From contig OX465120.1 in NCBI GenBank assembly GCA_949987565.1, positions 7,950,587 to 8,014,586 of the forward strand: a DNA stretch of 64,000 bases, in the 5' to 3' direction. The position numbers and the translations under genes were made by a program. The notes below the pieces were generated by a model that ran no database searches, was not told the DNA's origin, and saw nothing but the letters and a program-made list of their open reading frames with translations. The DNA is from Luidia sarsii (Eukaryota > Echinodermata > Asteroidea > Paxillosida > Luidiidae). Shown here piece after piece: positions 23,000 through 33,810 of the stretch (the stretch's first letter is position 1; each line of letters begins with the position of its first letter).

Positions 23000-23345
23000 T
23001 TCTATTAAATAGTTTCTTCAAGTCAACAAACATCGGAAAAACTGACTGGGAACATTCAAACCATTTTGAAAAATGGCAAAGAAAACTGGGCTTGGACTTG
23101 AACCAGAGGGCTCTGGTTTTGCGCACCAGCACTGGTGTGCAAAACCGGAGGTCTCAGGTTCAAGACCAGCAGTTGATTTCACCAAACCCATCGTAACTTA
23201 CGATCAATCACAAGATGACGAGTGATGCACAGAAACCATACGGCCTATTGCAACTTACAATTGGTTATCCATTGTAAGTGGAGTTACGATGCATTGTAAG
23301 GCTTTGTGAAATCCAGTCAAAGTTTTCTTTGCCATTTTTCAGCAT
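23000..23345 (-). mobile_element. tRNA-derived SINE copy with inverted internal junction
   Basis: Carries the SINE block AACCATTTTGAAAAATGGCAAAGAAAA and tRNA-like GGACTTGAACC near 23090. A second, oppositely oriented GGTTCAAGACC lies at 23157, around a short inverted repeat (GGTTTTGCGCACCAGCACTG / CAGCACTGGTGTGCAAAACC). It lies between exons 10 and 9. Confidence 0.6.
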
Positions 23346-23442
23346 TGTTGCTTCAATATGAATAGCATATTCAAAATAAAAGATTCCACACACAAATTGT
23401 CCATTGTTTCTGCTACTTCATTAAAACAATTGAGTGACTTAC

Positions 23443-23579
23443 CCATTAACAGTGGACGACATGAACACAAGGTAAGGCCCTAAAAGCTCTTTGACCAGTG
23501 GAAGAGGTATAGCAGCTGCTTCATCAATGACTAAAAGCTCTGCCTGACCTAGCTTCACAGCATCACCTGGATGAATGTA
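23443..23579 (-). CDS. NAT10: NAT10 coding exon 9 with Walker B-like motif (residues 370-414 plus split codon 415)
   Basis: It begins YIHPGDAVKLGQAELLVIDEAAAIPLP after CTGCAG. The VIDEAAA segment (about residues 386-392) is the ATPase Walker B-like motif. It ends GPYLVFMSSTVN with donor GG|gtaagt in phase 2. Confidence 0.96.
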
Positions 23580-24285
23580 CTGCAGACAATGACATTAAAA
23601 GTCAGGATTTCATTCAATCTTCTTTAAATTTCTTGTAAAACCAAGTCCATCAACAGACCTCTTCCATGTAGGTTATGCCACCCTCTTTATAGGCAATCAA
23701 TTTATGAAACAATAAGAAAGCATGTGATATTTTGCATCTGAATGAAAATGAAGGTGTGATCCATTGGGGTATATACGTGTTGGGCAGTATTTTGGTTATA
23801 ACCGATACGCTGTTTAAGACTGTATTGGGACAAAAATACCCCAGGACTGGCGGCTGTTTTCTTGTTTTCTCATTAGTGGCACTTCGACAAAAGACCGTGG
23901 GAAAAACTCTGTCAATATTACTTTGAGCAACCTACAGACAAAAGCATCTTTGGTTAATGAAGACTGAGCTACCTCTTCACAGTGGAGCTGTTAATTTGGG
24001 TAGTGGAGTGGTTAGGTTGTCACAACGTGCCAGATATTGGCTCAGTCACTGGTTTAGTTGGGCACCTTCCCCGACTCATACCATTATCCAACGTCATGCA
24101 TCTACGAAACATTTGGCCAAAGGAGAGGCTAAGGATGTTATGTATCTGTGGACACGTGCGATTTCTGGGCCAACATTTTCCAATATAATAAAAAAAACTA
24201 TGGATGTCGACATGCAAAACTAAAACCACCCCCTGACACTTTTTTTGGGGTGGTTGGCTAGTTGTTTTCACAAGTTTTGTTTGCA
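23580..24285. other. Intron 8 stretch, nothing recognised
   Basis: No repeat ends or protein similarity seen. The ORFs at 23732-24223 appear to be chance. Confidence 0.35.
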
Positions 24286-24289
24286 AATG

Positions 24290-24640
24290 AAGGAAAGAAA
24301 GAAAAGGAAAAACTGACTGGAAACTATTTAACGATTTTGAAAAGTGGCAGAGAAGAAATGACTGGAAATGGACTTGCACCTAAGACCATTGGTTTAATGT
24401 CCCAGCGCTCTTAACACCTGAGCTATCCAGTTCCCAGATGGTGGACTTCCCAAATACCGGTAGTCAACTAGTCTTTGCTGGGGTGGGAGTGCCAGTTCAG
24501 CCAAGCATTCAGTCATTAACTGTGGTATATCTTGTTAGGGAGGCAACCCTAAAGGCAATGTAGCTCAGATGATTACAGTGTTGGTAAGTTCAAATCCCGT
24601 TCCAGTCAAAGTGTTCTGTGGCATTTTTTTAAAAACCCTT
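24290..24640. mobile_element. Two tRNA-derived SINE pieces
   Basis: 24300-24475 is a minus-oriented copy (GAAAAGTGGCAGAGAA, GGACTTGCACC, CTGAGCTATCCAGTTCCCAGATGG). 24550-24620 is a plus-oriented tRNA-like head (TGTAGCTCAGATGATTAC and GTTCAAATCCC). Confidence 0.6.
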
Positions 24641-25048
24641 TTAAAATGATCATGTTCAAACTAACAAAGGTTGTCATTCCAACTGTTAACAAATTATGAA
24701 AATGTGACTGGAAAAAAATGGTTGGGTGCCTGGCAAAAGGACATAACTGCATTCAGACAGCTAAAAATCACTTGATCCCTAAAATTACCAAAATGCATAT
24801 CTCAACATTTAGTAGGCCTGATGTTCGATCCTTGCAGGACCACAACAAACAACCACATGTGTATGTAAGTCTGTCCGTCATTTGGTATGTAAGTCTACGT
24901 GCTGTGTTTGTCTCTTGTTTTTTTGCTCTCACTAACATGAATAACCCAACCTGTTTCTTTCAACTTAGGAAACTGCAAGAAAAGGCTCTTCGGTTCACCT
25001 TCCATCAAGACAACTACAACTTTTTCTCAGTCTCTTGCCTGATCCCTA

Positions 25049-25840
25049 TTGGCTTACAGATATTTCACACCCCCAAATTGGAAAACTACAGAAAACCCCA
25101 ACCTACAGAAAAAAACCTACAATCAAATTCTTTATAGTGCTTCCATTCAGCTCATTAAGGTCCTCTCTGAGCAATGTGGAATCAGTCTTCAGGCTGTCCA
25201 CCAGGACATTGCTAATCTGGACTCCAAACTCCACTCCAGCTGTTCTGAAAGCCAGTACAACGATCTCAGTGATGAGATTGAGAAAGGTCTCTCTAACCTC
25301 AATTCTGTTCTCACCCACAGGAGAAACAAGAAGATTGGTGGCCTTGTTGCCAAACAACGCAGACACAACCGCTTCAGACGCAGTCCCCAGTCTACACCTT
25401 TACCCCCCACTAACACTGTTGTCAACCTTTCCTCTTCTTCTCTAACTGACGCAGAGCATACGTTACTTTCCAAGGGCTTGAACTTTTGGCCAAATCCCCC
25501 CAAAGTTGACCAAGTAATGCTCAGTCAAGATCTCACTGAGTATTACCACAGACTCCGTCTGACTGATTTCTTCTTCGATTCTGGCTCCCGTAAAGAAGAA
25601 CCTTTCCGAGTAAAAAGAAACGTATGTGCAAGCAGTCAGTTCCCAAGTTTCCAACTCCTCTCATCTTACCCGTAAGCCCCATGATAAATCTCCCTAGGGA
25701 AGAACGTTTTGCTCTCAACACTCTACGTTCCCACGATGACATCATTATCAAGCCAGCAGATAAAGGGTCAGCCGTAGTAATCATGGATCGCCAAAAATAT
25801 ATTGATGAAGCCAATCGCCAACTTAACAATCCCCAAGCAC
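25049..25840 (+). pseudogene. Penelope N-terminal region and RT start
   Basis: It includes VVNLSSSSLTDAEHTLLSKG, typical of the region before the RT in these elements. After a frame change it continues with [14 protein letters not shown] and [18 protein letters not shown], the first RT blocks. The two segments are 25049-25675 and 25624-25845. Confidence 0.85.
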
Positions 25841-26730
25841 TATAAATATCTGGACTCTAACCCCACTGGCAAATTTTCAGAGCAAATTCAGGAAGTTTTG
25901 GATGACATGCGATCACGTGATGAATTGAGTAAAAAAGCTCACAGATTTCTATCACCCATCAATTGTAGAACTGCCAGATTCTACCTTCTCCCAAAAATTC
26001 ACAAGACCAACAACCCAGGCAGACCCATCATCTCTGGCAATGGTTCACCTACGGAACACATATCTCTTTTCATTGACTCTTTTCTCAAACTCTTGGTCCC
26101 CCAAATCCCCTCATACGTCCATGACACTCCCGACTTTCTGCGAAAGTTGGAAAGTGTCAAGGATCAAATTCTGACCACTGCCATAATTGGTACTATTGAC
26201 GTTTCCTCTCTATACACTAACATCCCCCAGGAAGAAGGTATTCAAGCTTGCTCCTCGGCCCTGGCCAAAGGAAAACAGTCTTCTCTACCCATCTCTGACA
26301 TTACCACCCTCATGAGGCTAGTGCTGGCCAAGAACAATTTCTCCTTTCCTGGCAGGCACTATCTTCAAGTGCATGGCACTGCCATGGGCACGCGCATGGC
26401 TCCTTCCTGTGCTTGCCTCTTCATGGGTGACCTTGAAGAATGCATGCTCAGTGAGGCTCCATGCCGTCCCTGGATTTGGTGGAGATACATAGCACCTTGA
26501 ATGCTTTATTTGATCACATCAATTCCTTCCACAGAACTATCAAATTCACATGGGAGCAGTCTCTTCAGCAGACCCACTTTCTGGATGTCACCGTCCGGAA
26601 AGATCTCAATACACTTACTACTGACTTGTATTTTAAGCCCAAATTCTCCACACTTCAGATCGTCTGGCTGATGCCATTCCAAATTCACCTGTTTTGGCTT
26701 TCAGGCGCCCCCATAACCTGCGTGACTTAA
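25802..26730 (+). pseudogene. Penelope reverse transcriptase core, frameshifted
   Basis: RT blocks in order: FYLLPKIHKTNNPGRPIISG, then IGTIDVSSLYTNIPQEEGI, and GTAMGTRMAPSCACLFMGDLE. The catalytic Y-x-D-D block expected after WWRYI is damaged at the frame change near 26495. The tail continues LQQTHFLDVTVRKD in another frame. Confidence 0.88.
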
Positions 26731-26753
26731 TTGTCTGAGCAGAGGTTCCCCCT

Positions 26754-27200
26754 TTGGACTCTTCACCTAAATTTGGTACATTTAAGTGTACCTCGAAATG
26801 CATTGTTTGCAAGACACACGTCAAGGAAATAGACTCTTTCAATGGACATTCTTCTGGAACTACCCACACGACCTATGGCTCTATCACGTGCACTACCTCA
26901 AACATCATATACCTCATCTCTTGTAGAGTTTGTAATGTTCAGTATGTTGGCGAGACCAAAAACACCCTCAAAAAACGTATCTATGGCCAAAGGTCCACTA
27001 TCAAAACTGCTAAAATGGATACCCCTGTTGGGTATCACTTCAATCTCCCTGATCATTCGATATTAGATATGAGTGTACTGGGCATGGAATCACTTGGTCA
27101 CCATAGTAATGCTGTTCGTCTTAGCCGTGAGAAAATGTGGATGAAGCGTCTTCGGACTATTCAACCACATGGTCTCAACATCCAGGAGGGTAATGACTAA
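26754..27200 (+). pseudogene. Penelope GIY-YIG endonuclease domain
   Basis: IIYLISCRVCNVQYVGETKN is the GIY-YIG signature in Penelope form. It is followed by KRIYGQRSTIKT, GYHFNLPDHS and SREKMWMKRL with the conserved glutamate. An upstream cysteine pair (CIVCKTH) fits the CCHH linker. The ORF ends at 27200 (INIQEGND-type end) just before the 3' UTR. Confidence 0.88.
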
Positions 27201-27389
27201 CACCATGCAGCTTTCTGATAATCCTTCTTTTGTGTTCAGTCCTCCACACTAATCTCTTTGATCTTCCTCCTCCTCACTAATTCCTACCCTACTCCTTGCC
27301 CTTCCCTTTGATCTCTCCCTACCAGCTTAACTCTTTGTCCTTTGTTTCTCATCCGTGTCCTATTCACTCTCTTCCCCCTTCCTTCTTGC

Positions 27390-27475
27390 ACATGTATCTG
27401 TTTTGTCCTTGTCACTCTGCCTTTGAGAAAGGTCCTGCTAGGATCGAAACGTTGCGCCCACTAAATTTTAAGACA
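27390..27475 (+). repeat. Penelope terminal repeat (3' end of element)
   Basis: TCTGTTTTGTCCTTGTCACT, then TTTGAGAAAGGTCCTGCTAGGA, and a mutated GAAACGTTGCGCCC. The same block recurs at 406-601, 30905-30980, 41330-41410, 41700-41778 and 58905-58975. Confidence 0.85.
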
Positions 27476-27559
27476 AACAACCACATGTTATAAACATGGC
27501 TACAGCAGCTCCGGGATCACAAAGGAGATCAACCAAATAAAAGAAATACATCTACTCGA

Positions 27560-27815
27560 CAGGAAATTCTGTACAATTTTGAAAAATGGCAAAGAATCTT
27601 TGACTGGACCGGGACTTGAACCTGAGACCTCTGGATTTGTGTACAAGCACTCCAACCATCTGAGCTACAGTATCTAGCCCTTAGATGGCGGCCTTCCCAA
27701 AGAGTCAATTACCGGGTATCTTTGCCTAAAAATGCAGTCAGCTTGGGTGGAATTTGAACCTATGAGTCCTTTCTATTGCAGATGTTTTAACCATTTGAAC
27801 ACCGAGCAATTAAAG
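27560..27815 (-). mobile_element. Two adjacent tRNA-derived SINE copies
   Basis: The first copy reads, on the minus strand, a box A-like TAGCTCAGATGG and box B-like GGTTCAAGTCC, around 27600-27690. The second tRNA-like unit (27735-27812) has GTTCAAATGGTTAAAA and GGTTCAAATTCC. The shared 5' block TTTTGAAAAATGGCAAAGAA precedes the first. Confidence 0.65.
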
Positions 27816-27959
27816 GTCCGTATATTACACCATGCCATGTATATAACAGCAGCAAATAGTATGCTTAAATCATAGATTAACAAATATGATATAAAAAATC
27901 ATATCATATCCATATTTTCTTTGCTATTTTAATCAATTATATAAAATTTCAAAAATAGG

Positions 27960-29100
27960 TTTTTCTTGCCTGTTTGAAAATGGTGTGGCGAAAATTAGCC
28001 TTTACCTCGTATTAACGTTAGCAGGCCCTTCTCCACGGAGGTCACGGTCTGACAGTATTGTTTACGGTTATGGGTTTGGCAGGGTTAATGCGCCTGCGTA
28101 TTGAATCTTTAAACGCTTATCGTGTAGTTTGCATACGGGCGGCCATAGTTGCGGTAATGTACTCGGGTTCTTGTCCGGGGATTTACGCATGCGCGAGTAT
28201 TGGGCGTTTTCCCGCTGATGTATTGGGCGGTTGGTTCTAGTTCAAGTGCATAATTATAACTAGGTAGCCTATTTGGGCGCATTTTGTAGCGGTGTACTAG
28301 CAGCGGGAACTTCAAGCGGTTGCTAGGTACGCTTTGCGGAGAGGAGAGCTGGGCACTTCTCGAGACAATTCAGTCTCCCATATATTGTCGAGGCAGCCAT
28401 CCAGCCCCAGCTCTCCCCACTCTCCAATGCCGAGTACAATACGGGGTAAGAGGAATTAATTGAACTATACTTGGGTCACTAGTCTTGCAAGGGGATTCTT
28501 GCTGGTATTTCTATAAATAGAGTGTGAATAATTGTGAAGTTGTTGGACACCGCCTGGAGGTCTGATTGAGTCGTTCGGAGGCAACACACCCCTGGGCATA
28601 GAGGAGGTCCTCCTGAGTTGGGCCTTCAGCTTATGGTGGTCACCGCCTAGGAGTCAAGTCTGGTCCGGACTGCATGGGTGTTTGGTCTTGATGGTATCCA
28701 AATAAATTATGTGCATTGTTCTTTTGTTGTTCACACTACAACCCTGTTTCTGTCCATGTTCTTCCAATTCTGTTTGCTACCCCATAGACCAGGATATACT
28801 TTCCTAAAACGAATAGTCCCCCGCAAGCTGTGCTTAGCCGCTCAAGTACAGTTTGTGCTTATAAATTAATCGGGCGACCCCCCCCCCTTAACTGAACTGC
28901 TCGGGCAACCGCGGAGCGGAGGAGGAGTCCGTGAGGCTCTGTAGTCCCTCCCTTCCCTCCTTGTTGTCCTCACTGCCGGCTCGCCTTGGTCGCCCCCTGC
29001 GTCGCACATGTTGAATTCGATACACGCGCACGGTCGCCACAATGGGAAGAAATACTTCTTATTTGTTTTGATCTCTTGCCCAGGGTAACCTTCTCACAAA
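27960..29100. other. GC- and CpG-rich block, unclassified (possible solo LTR)
   Basis: Markedly higher GC than its surroundings, with a TATA-like TCTATAAATAG at about 28507-28517 and C-runs at 28872-28887. No ORF longer than 68 codons and no protein similarity. A solo LTR or transposon 5' region would explain this, but I found no paired repeat in the window. Confidence 0.3.
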
Positions 29101-29433
29101 GATATTAAGTAAAAGCCTAATTTTACGTTTGAAGACGTTTTACGAGAAAAATAGGCATATCCTACACACCACATGCAACCATCTTGTTTGGTGTAGTCTG
29201 TGAAATCAGAGACCAGAGTTAGCCAGGCGAAGCCACAAAGCAGCAACAGACAAGAGGCCTAAAGCAAACAAACAAAACCTACAAGTGCACTAACAAAACA
29301 TGCATGACCTCTTGCCGCAATTCCTTGTCAACTTCAAACATTTTACCCACTGGATACATGTTCAACCTTTCATTTATAATTGGATACAATTGGATACAAT
29401 TGTTTTTCGTTCACATCTGCTGAGCTTACCAAC

Positions 29434-29532
29434 CTGAATAGTTTGCCTGTGTTCCCTGTAAATATTGACTCTGATGACAGCTTTATTGAACTCCGGGTTA
29501 GTGGACTGCACCAACTCATAGTCAAGATGTTC
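29434..29532 (-). CDS. NAT10: NAT10 coding exon 8 (residues 337-369)
   Basis: It reads EHLDYELVQSTNPEFNKAV and ends REHRQTIQ. The start follows TTTGCAG. Exon 9 begins with YIHP, which must follow IQ directly, so the donor has to be CAG|gttggt. This is a weak donor with T at +3. A stronger-looking gtaagc four bases downstream would shift the frame. Confidence 0.92.
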
Positions 29533-29772
29533 CTGCAAATCACACACAGTCGTTCCATAGATTAGACCAGGCCATATTCAGTCCCCTACGATTCTCTAAC
29601 CATAATTGCTATTCATGCATAAACTGAAACAACATGTAATTTTTTTAGAGGCCTTTGAACATTTGATATTTTATATAGGTTAAAGATACACTTTGTTTAG
29701 GGACAAATATTTCAATTCAATTCTTAAGAATGTCAAGTAAACCAGGGAAACCAATTACATTTATCAACTTAC

Positions 29773-29866
29773 TTGATAGTCTAGAGCATCAAAGCCTTTG
29801 AAGACAAACTCAAAGAGTGTTCTCAGATTCTCAGGACTTGGAGCAGTCACAAAAACATTGGAATAC
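29773..29866 (-). CDS. NAT10: NAT10 coding exon 7 (residues 305-336)
   Basis: It reads YSNVFVTAPSPENLRTLFEF and ends DALDYQ, continuing the helicase-like domain. The acceptor is TAACAG, the first base completes glycine 305, and the donor is CAA|gtaagt in phase 0. Confidence 0.95.
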
Positions 29867-30256
29867 CTGTTACAGCCACCATAACACAATGTCACAATTA
29901 AACAATAAATCACATTTTTAACAGAAAAAACACCATTCTGTTTCTTCAGGTTTGTTATGAGCTGGCCTAAATGGTCCTTGCTTAGAACTTGCCTGATTTG
30001 AAAAGAAGCGATATGGGAACTCTTATATAGTTTGGGAAATTTCTCATGGATTTATTTGTTAACTAAAATTTCCAAATTTGACCAACGTCTGATAGAAGTT
30101 TACAGTGCAATGCCTATACTGTAGGTGTGATCAACATGTATTTGGTATCAAACTGTGTGGGAAGAATGAGAACAATGAAGCAATACCAACTACATTAACA
30201 GCAGACAAGAAGTTAGACATTATTGATAAAAAGACAAAGATGAATAGCTAACCTAC

Positions 30257-30498
30257 CCAAAGGCAATGGCTGTAGCCATAGCCAATCCCAGAGCAGCAGA
30301 CTTCCCTCTGCCTCTTGCAGCTGTCATACACACTGTACTACGTAGAGTCTTCTCAGAGATAGCTTCCACAAACTTCAATAAAGACTTAGCTTGGTCTAGT
30401 GTTCTGGTTTCATTAACTAATGCTCCCACAGGCTGAGTATCTTGAAGCGATACTTTCAACTCCTTTAGCTCAGCTTCATTAGGGCTGACATTGTCATC
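30257..30498 (-). CDS. NAT10: NAT10 coding exon 6 with Walker A (residues 225-304 plus split codon 305)
   Basis: It begins after TTTGGCAG with an acidic linker. It continues through the LKELKVSLQDTQPVGALV and TLDQAKSLLKFVEAISEK blocks to the P-loop ARGRGKSAALG, whose lysine is residue 290. This loop binds ATP in the family. The exon exits in phase 2 at GG|gtaggt. A 5'-truncated Penelope copy lies in the intron just upstream (30573-30990), about 75 bp from the exon edge. Confidence 0.97.
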
Positions 30499-30572
30499 CT
30501 GCCAAAGGAAAACAAAGATGCACAATAGTACAAATATATTGCACATAGTACAAATATAGTACAAATATATTT

Positions 30573-30990
30573 GGACAGCATTACTACGGTGACCAAGGGA
30601 TTCTATGCCCGTAGTAATGCTGTCCGTCTTAGCCGTGAGAAAATGTGGATGAAGCGTCTTCGGACTATTCAACCACATGGTCTCAACATCCAGGAGGGTA
30701 ATGACTAACACCATGCAGCTTTCTGATAATCCTTCTTTTGTATTCACTCTTCCACACTTCTCTCTTTGATCTTTCACCCCCCTCTCACTAATCCCTACCC
30801 TACTCCTTGCCCTTTCCTTTGATCTCACCCTACCAGCTTTACTCTTTGTCCTTTATTTGTCATCCATGTCCTATTCACTCTCTTCCCCTTTCCTTTGGGT
30901 ACATGTATCTGTTTTGTTCTTGTCACTCTGCCTTTGAGAAAGGTCCTGCTAGGATCGAAACGTCAGGCCCACTAAATTTTGAAATTTTAC
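30573..30990 (+). mobile_element. 5'-truncated Penelope copy with snap-back start
   Basis: 30611-30708 matches the end of the GIY-YIG ORF (GTAGTAATGCTGTCC, then the region encoding REKMWMKRLRTIQPHG), followed by the UTR and a good terminal repeat to about 30980. Just before it, 30573-30608 is an inverted piece of the same coding sequence, and GGACAGCATTACTAC pairs with GTAGTAATGCTGTCC. It lies 75 bp from exon 6. Confidence 0.85.
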
Positions 30991-30999
30991 TTTAGTTAC

Positions 31000-32015
31000 A
31001 AAAATGCAAAGACTTTTAGAATCGATCAAATTCTCTGTATTTTTAGTTCACAGAGGGGATTTGATATAATTATGGTTTCAAATAAATACTTTATATCACT
31101 GATACAAATCTAGAAAATGCAAGTGTATTTATTGCCAGTTATTTTCCTATTTCTCTAAAATACACCTTTAGTCTGGTTCAAGGACATAAACATTCTCAAA
31201 CGAATCTATATACAATCAAAAGGCAATAGTCTGATACATCAGGTCAGGTTACCAGAGTAGTGTCATTGTGAGTACGTGATAGTGAATGAGACTTGTGTGT
31301 GCAATATCCGTTATGATGTACTGGTATGCTAAAATTGACAGATTATCAAGGGACTTTTCACCTTTTTGTACCCTTTTGTCGGAATGACAACATTCACCAC
31401 TGAATTCCCGCACTTCAAACTGTATGCATGCTTGTTTTTGTGTAGTTCCGAATCGTGTGCTACGAAGGTCATTTTCTGAGTGGAATTTTCTGGTGTGTTT
31501 CATGGCCTATTATAGCAGTTGAGGTTGCATATCAAGCAGAATCTAAGATGGTCTCTGTGCATTAGAAATACGCCCACTTGTAATGACACATCGTCATTTT
31601 TTGTAAACGTTTCTTTTGTATAATAAAGAAATGAACAGTTTTATATATATATGAACAGTTTTATATATATATATATATATTAAGCATAAAGCAAATGCAA
31701 AAGTAACATTGAAGTATTAAAGATGGAGTTTAGACTTAATAACAATTTTGCAGTTTCAATATATCGCAGTGCCCTCTTTTGACCATTGTTAGTTTGGTAT
31801 GGTGTCAACTCTTCCATTCATTGAACTTTTCGGTGCTGACAGGGGTGTTAGTTGTAGCCTACGCTTATGTCAACACGTTATTGATTTCATTTCTTTGAGC
31901 ATGAGCCAACCAGATACAGTATACATGTACACATACATCAACAATGATTTCAGTCAACAGAAACAAGTGGCTTTCCCTTCTACTCTCTGGGGAGATACCA
32001 ATCTAAGACTTAAAA
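31000..32015. other. Intron 5 stretch
   Basis: Contains an AT microsatellite (31643-31681). No coding similarity. Confidence 0.4.
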
Positions 32016-32106
32016 TGAAAAAATATAGGAAAGGTATGCGGTGACACCATGTATAAGGTCTCTTAAAGAAGAGGTGTGGTTCTGAAAAGAACCTGAGTGG
32101 TAACTT

Positions 32107-32140
32107 GACGTTTCGACAAGTATGCTCTGGTCGTCATCAG
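32107..32140 (-). ncRNA. Hammerhead-ribozyme-like motif, minus strand
   Basis: On the minus strand: CTGATGA (32140-32134), stem II GACCAG/CTTGTC with one mismatch, then GAAACGTC (32114-32107). Box 1, box 2 and the cleavage triplet are present. Stem III is only the ACGT self-pair, as in the minimal dimeric hammerheads known from Penelope elements. An extra C sits between box 1 and stem II. Activity is not shown by sequence. Confidence 0.6.
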
Positions 32141-32156
32141 GAGAAATTTCTTTCTC

Positions 32157-32193
32157 CTGATGACGACCAGATCATACTGGTCGAAACACGACA
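32157..32193 (+). ncRNA. Hammerhead-ribozyme-like motif, plus strand (mutated cleavage site)
   Basis: CTGATGA (32157-32163), perfect six-base stem II GACCAG/CTGGTC, then GAAAC. The cleavage triplet region reads ACGAC in place of GTC, so this copy is probably inactive. Confidence 0.55.
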
Positions 32194-32254
32194 TGGTGTC
32201 ACCGAAAACCTTTCCTATATTGATTCACCCACCATGCAAAGCCTTAAGTCTTAA

Positions 32255-33300
32255 GGCCTTTTTACACGAGCACTGAAAATGCATGTCTGCGAAAATTGGC
32301 GCCAGGTGTCTGGCGCAATGGTTGTTTGCGATTTGATCGCAGACATTTACAAGGTACAACACAGCGCGGTCGCAAACGTCCCTTGCTTCACCGTATTTCG
32401 AGGCGAGGTCAGAGGTTATTATTTGTATCGCTGGTACTGCGCTATTATTTACACGAAGGCATACGTTTACCAGTGTTGGTCTCAGCTCAGCGCCCGCGTT
32501 GCGAATTGTCTGATTGACGTTACGATCAAGATGGCAGTTTTCAAGAACAATAATTATTGCGCACGAAGTAAGGTCCAGTTGGCTAACAGTAGCAAGCTGC
32601 GCGCGCACTCCTCCGCACCCAGCACGTGCATGCAGGCACGCAGCCTCGGACTGTAAATAATACATGTACATGTACTACATGTACGTCCGTACAGTGCACA
32701 CAACTAACTAGCTTCAGTCGCAGTGTTGCGCAATGTTTTCGAACGAACGTTTCGATCCAGACGGGATCGGGCGCGAAACCCTCGGCATGATTGAGTCTGG
32801 TGTATGTAACATGTAACATGTAACATTTTATTGCAATGCTGGGGCCAGGTGCAGACATTGAAGTTAGCTAAAAAAAAAAGTCGATCACACGCAAGACATA
32901 CTTTCAGTACACAATGTAACGAGGCCGATCGTGTACCATGCTTGCGGGGTCGCACAGGATTCATTTTCATCGTCAATTATTGTGTTGCCTTGATGACATT
33001 GTTGATCGTTCGATTGCTCCTCATGGAAATATCAACGCATACTTCTCTGTGATGCGCCAACGAATATCCTTGCGAACGTCGCATGGGTGCATTTACACGA
33101 CCTATCTCTGTGTTTATCGCAAGGATTTCGCATTGATGCGAAATTTTGGAGGTCTCGATCCCTGTCAAGATTCGCAAGGGACCCTTGTGGTCTGGTGACA
33201 GAGATACACTTTTACACGACAAGGTATCCGTGTGTTCTTGACATCGATGCGATTCCTTCGCAAGGGACCCCTGTTTACAGCTCTCGTGTAAAATGGCCAT
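32255..33300. mobile_element. Inverted-repeat element, non-autonomous
   Basis: The left end GGCCTTTTTACACGAGC and right end (reverse complement GGCCATTTTACACGAGAGC) form imperfect ~20-bp inverted ends around 1.05 kb. CpG-rich interior. 32720-32800 (CGATCCAGACGGGATCGGGC, CCCTCGGCATGATTGAG) is also found, inverted, inside the hAT-like element at 51535-52823. No transposase ORF. Target duplication not resolved. Confidence 0.55.
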
Positions 33301-33304
33301 TATT

Positions 33305-33810
33305 TGAAGTGAAATAAAAAAAAATTCAAACTGCTTACTGACTAAATTTACCAAAATGCATATCTCCAAATGTTGTGGGCCTGACATTTACATCCCAGCA
33401 AGACCATTCTCAAAGGCAGAATGGCAAGAACAAAACAGATACATGTACACGAAGGAAGGAGGAAGAGAGTGAATAGGACAGGATGAGAAACAAAGGACAA
33501 AGAGTAAAGCTGGTAGGGAGAGATCAAAGGGAAGGGCAGGGAGTAGGGTAGGGATTAGTTAGAAGAGGGGGAAGATCAAAGAGAGAAGTGTGGAGGAGTG
33601 AACACGAAAGAAGAATATCTGAAAGTGTGAATGGTGTTAGTGATTACCCTCCTAGCTCTACAATCAAAACCGGTAAAATGGACACCCCTGTTGGGTATCA
33701 CTTCACTCTCCCTAATCATTTGATATCAGATATGAGCCCTTCCCTTTGATCTCACCCTACCAGCTTTCCTCTTTGCCCTTTGTTTCTCATCCTTGTCAAT
33801 CTAAGACTTG
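33305..33810. mobile_element. Rearranged Penelope remnants
   Basis: A minus-oriented terminal repeat and UTR (33320-33650) are followed by a plus-oriented GIY-YIG coding fragment (GACACCCCTGTTGGGTATCA, 33680-33735) and UTR. This is an internally inverted, deleted copy. Confidence 0.75.

Larger units (their letters stand above)
24760..27475 (+). mobile_element. Penelope-like retroelement, decayed
   Basis: A plus-strand reverse transcriptase with a C-terminal GIY-YIG endonuclease in at least five frame segments, followed by the terminal repeat at about 27390-27475. An inverted terminal fragment precedes it at 24770-24850. Penelope elements are an early-branching retroelement class related to telomerase. 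This copy is about 2.7 kb, with frame changes near 25660, 25830, 26500 and 26740. Confidence 0.9.
32022..32218. repeat. Inverted pair of Penelope-type termini (second family)
   Basis: ATATAGGAAAGGT...GGTGACACCATGT at 32022-32052 is complementary to 32192-32218. Between them lie two facing copies of a second terminal-repeat family, each with a hammerhead-like core. No internal element is present. Confidence 0.8.

Noticed and set aside
27390..27475. Complete hammerhead ribozyme in the main Penelope terminal repeat
   Set aside because: Only the GAAAC-GTC half is present in good copies (for example 41755). The CTGATGA box is replaced by a different sequence, so I do not call a ribozyme there.
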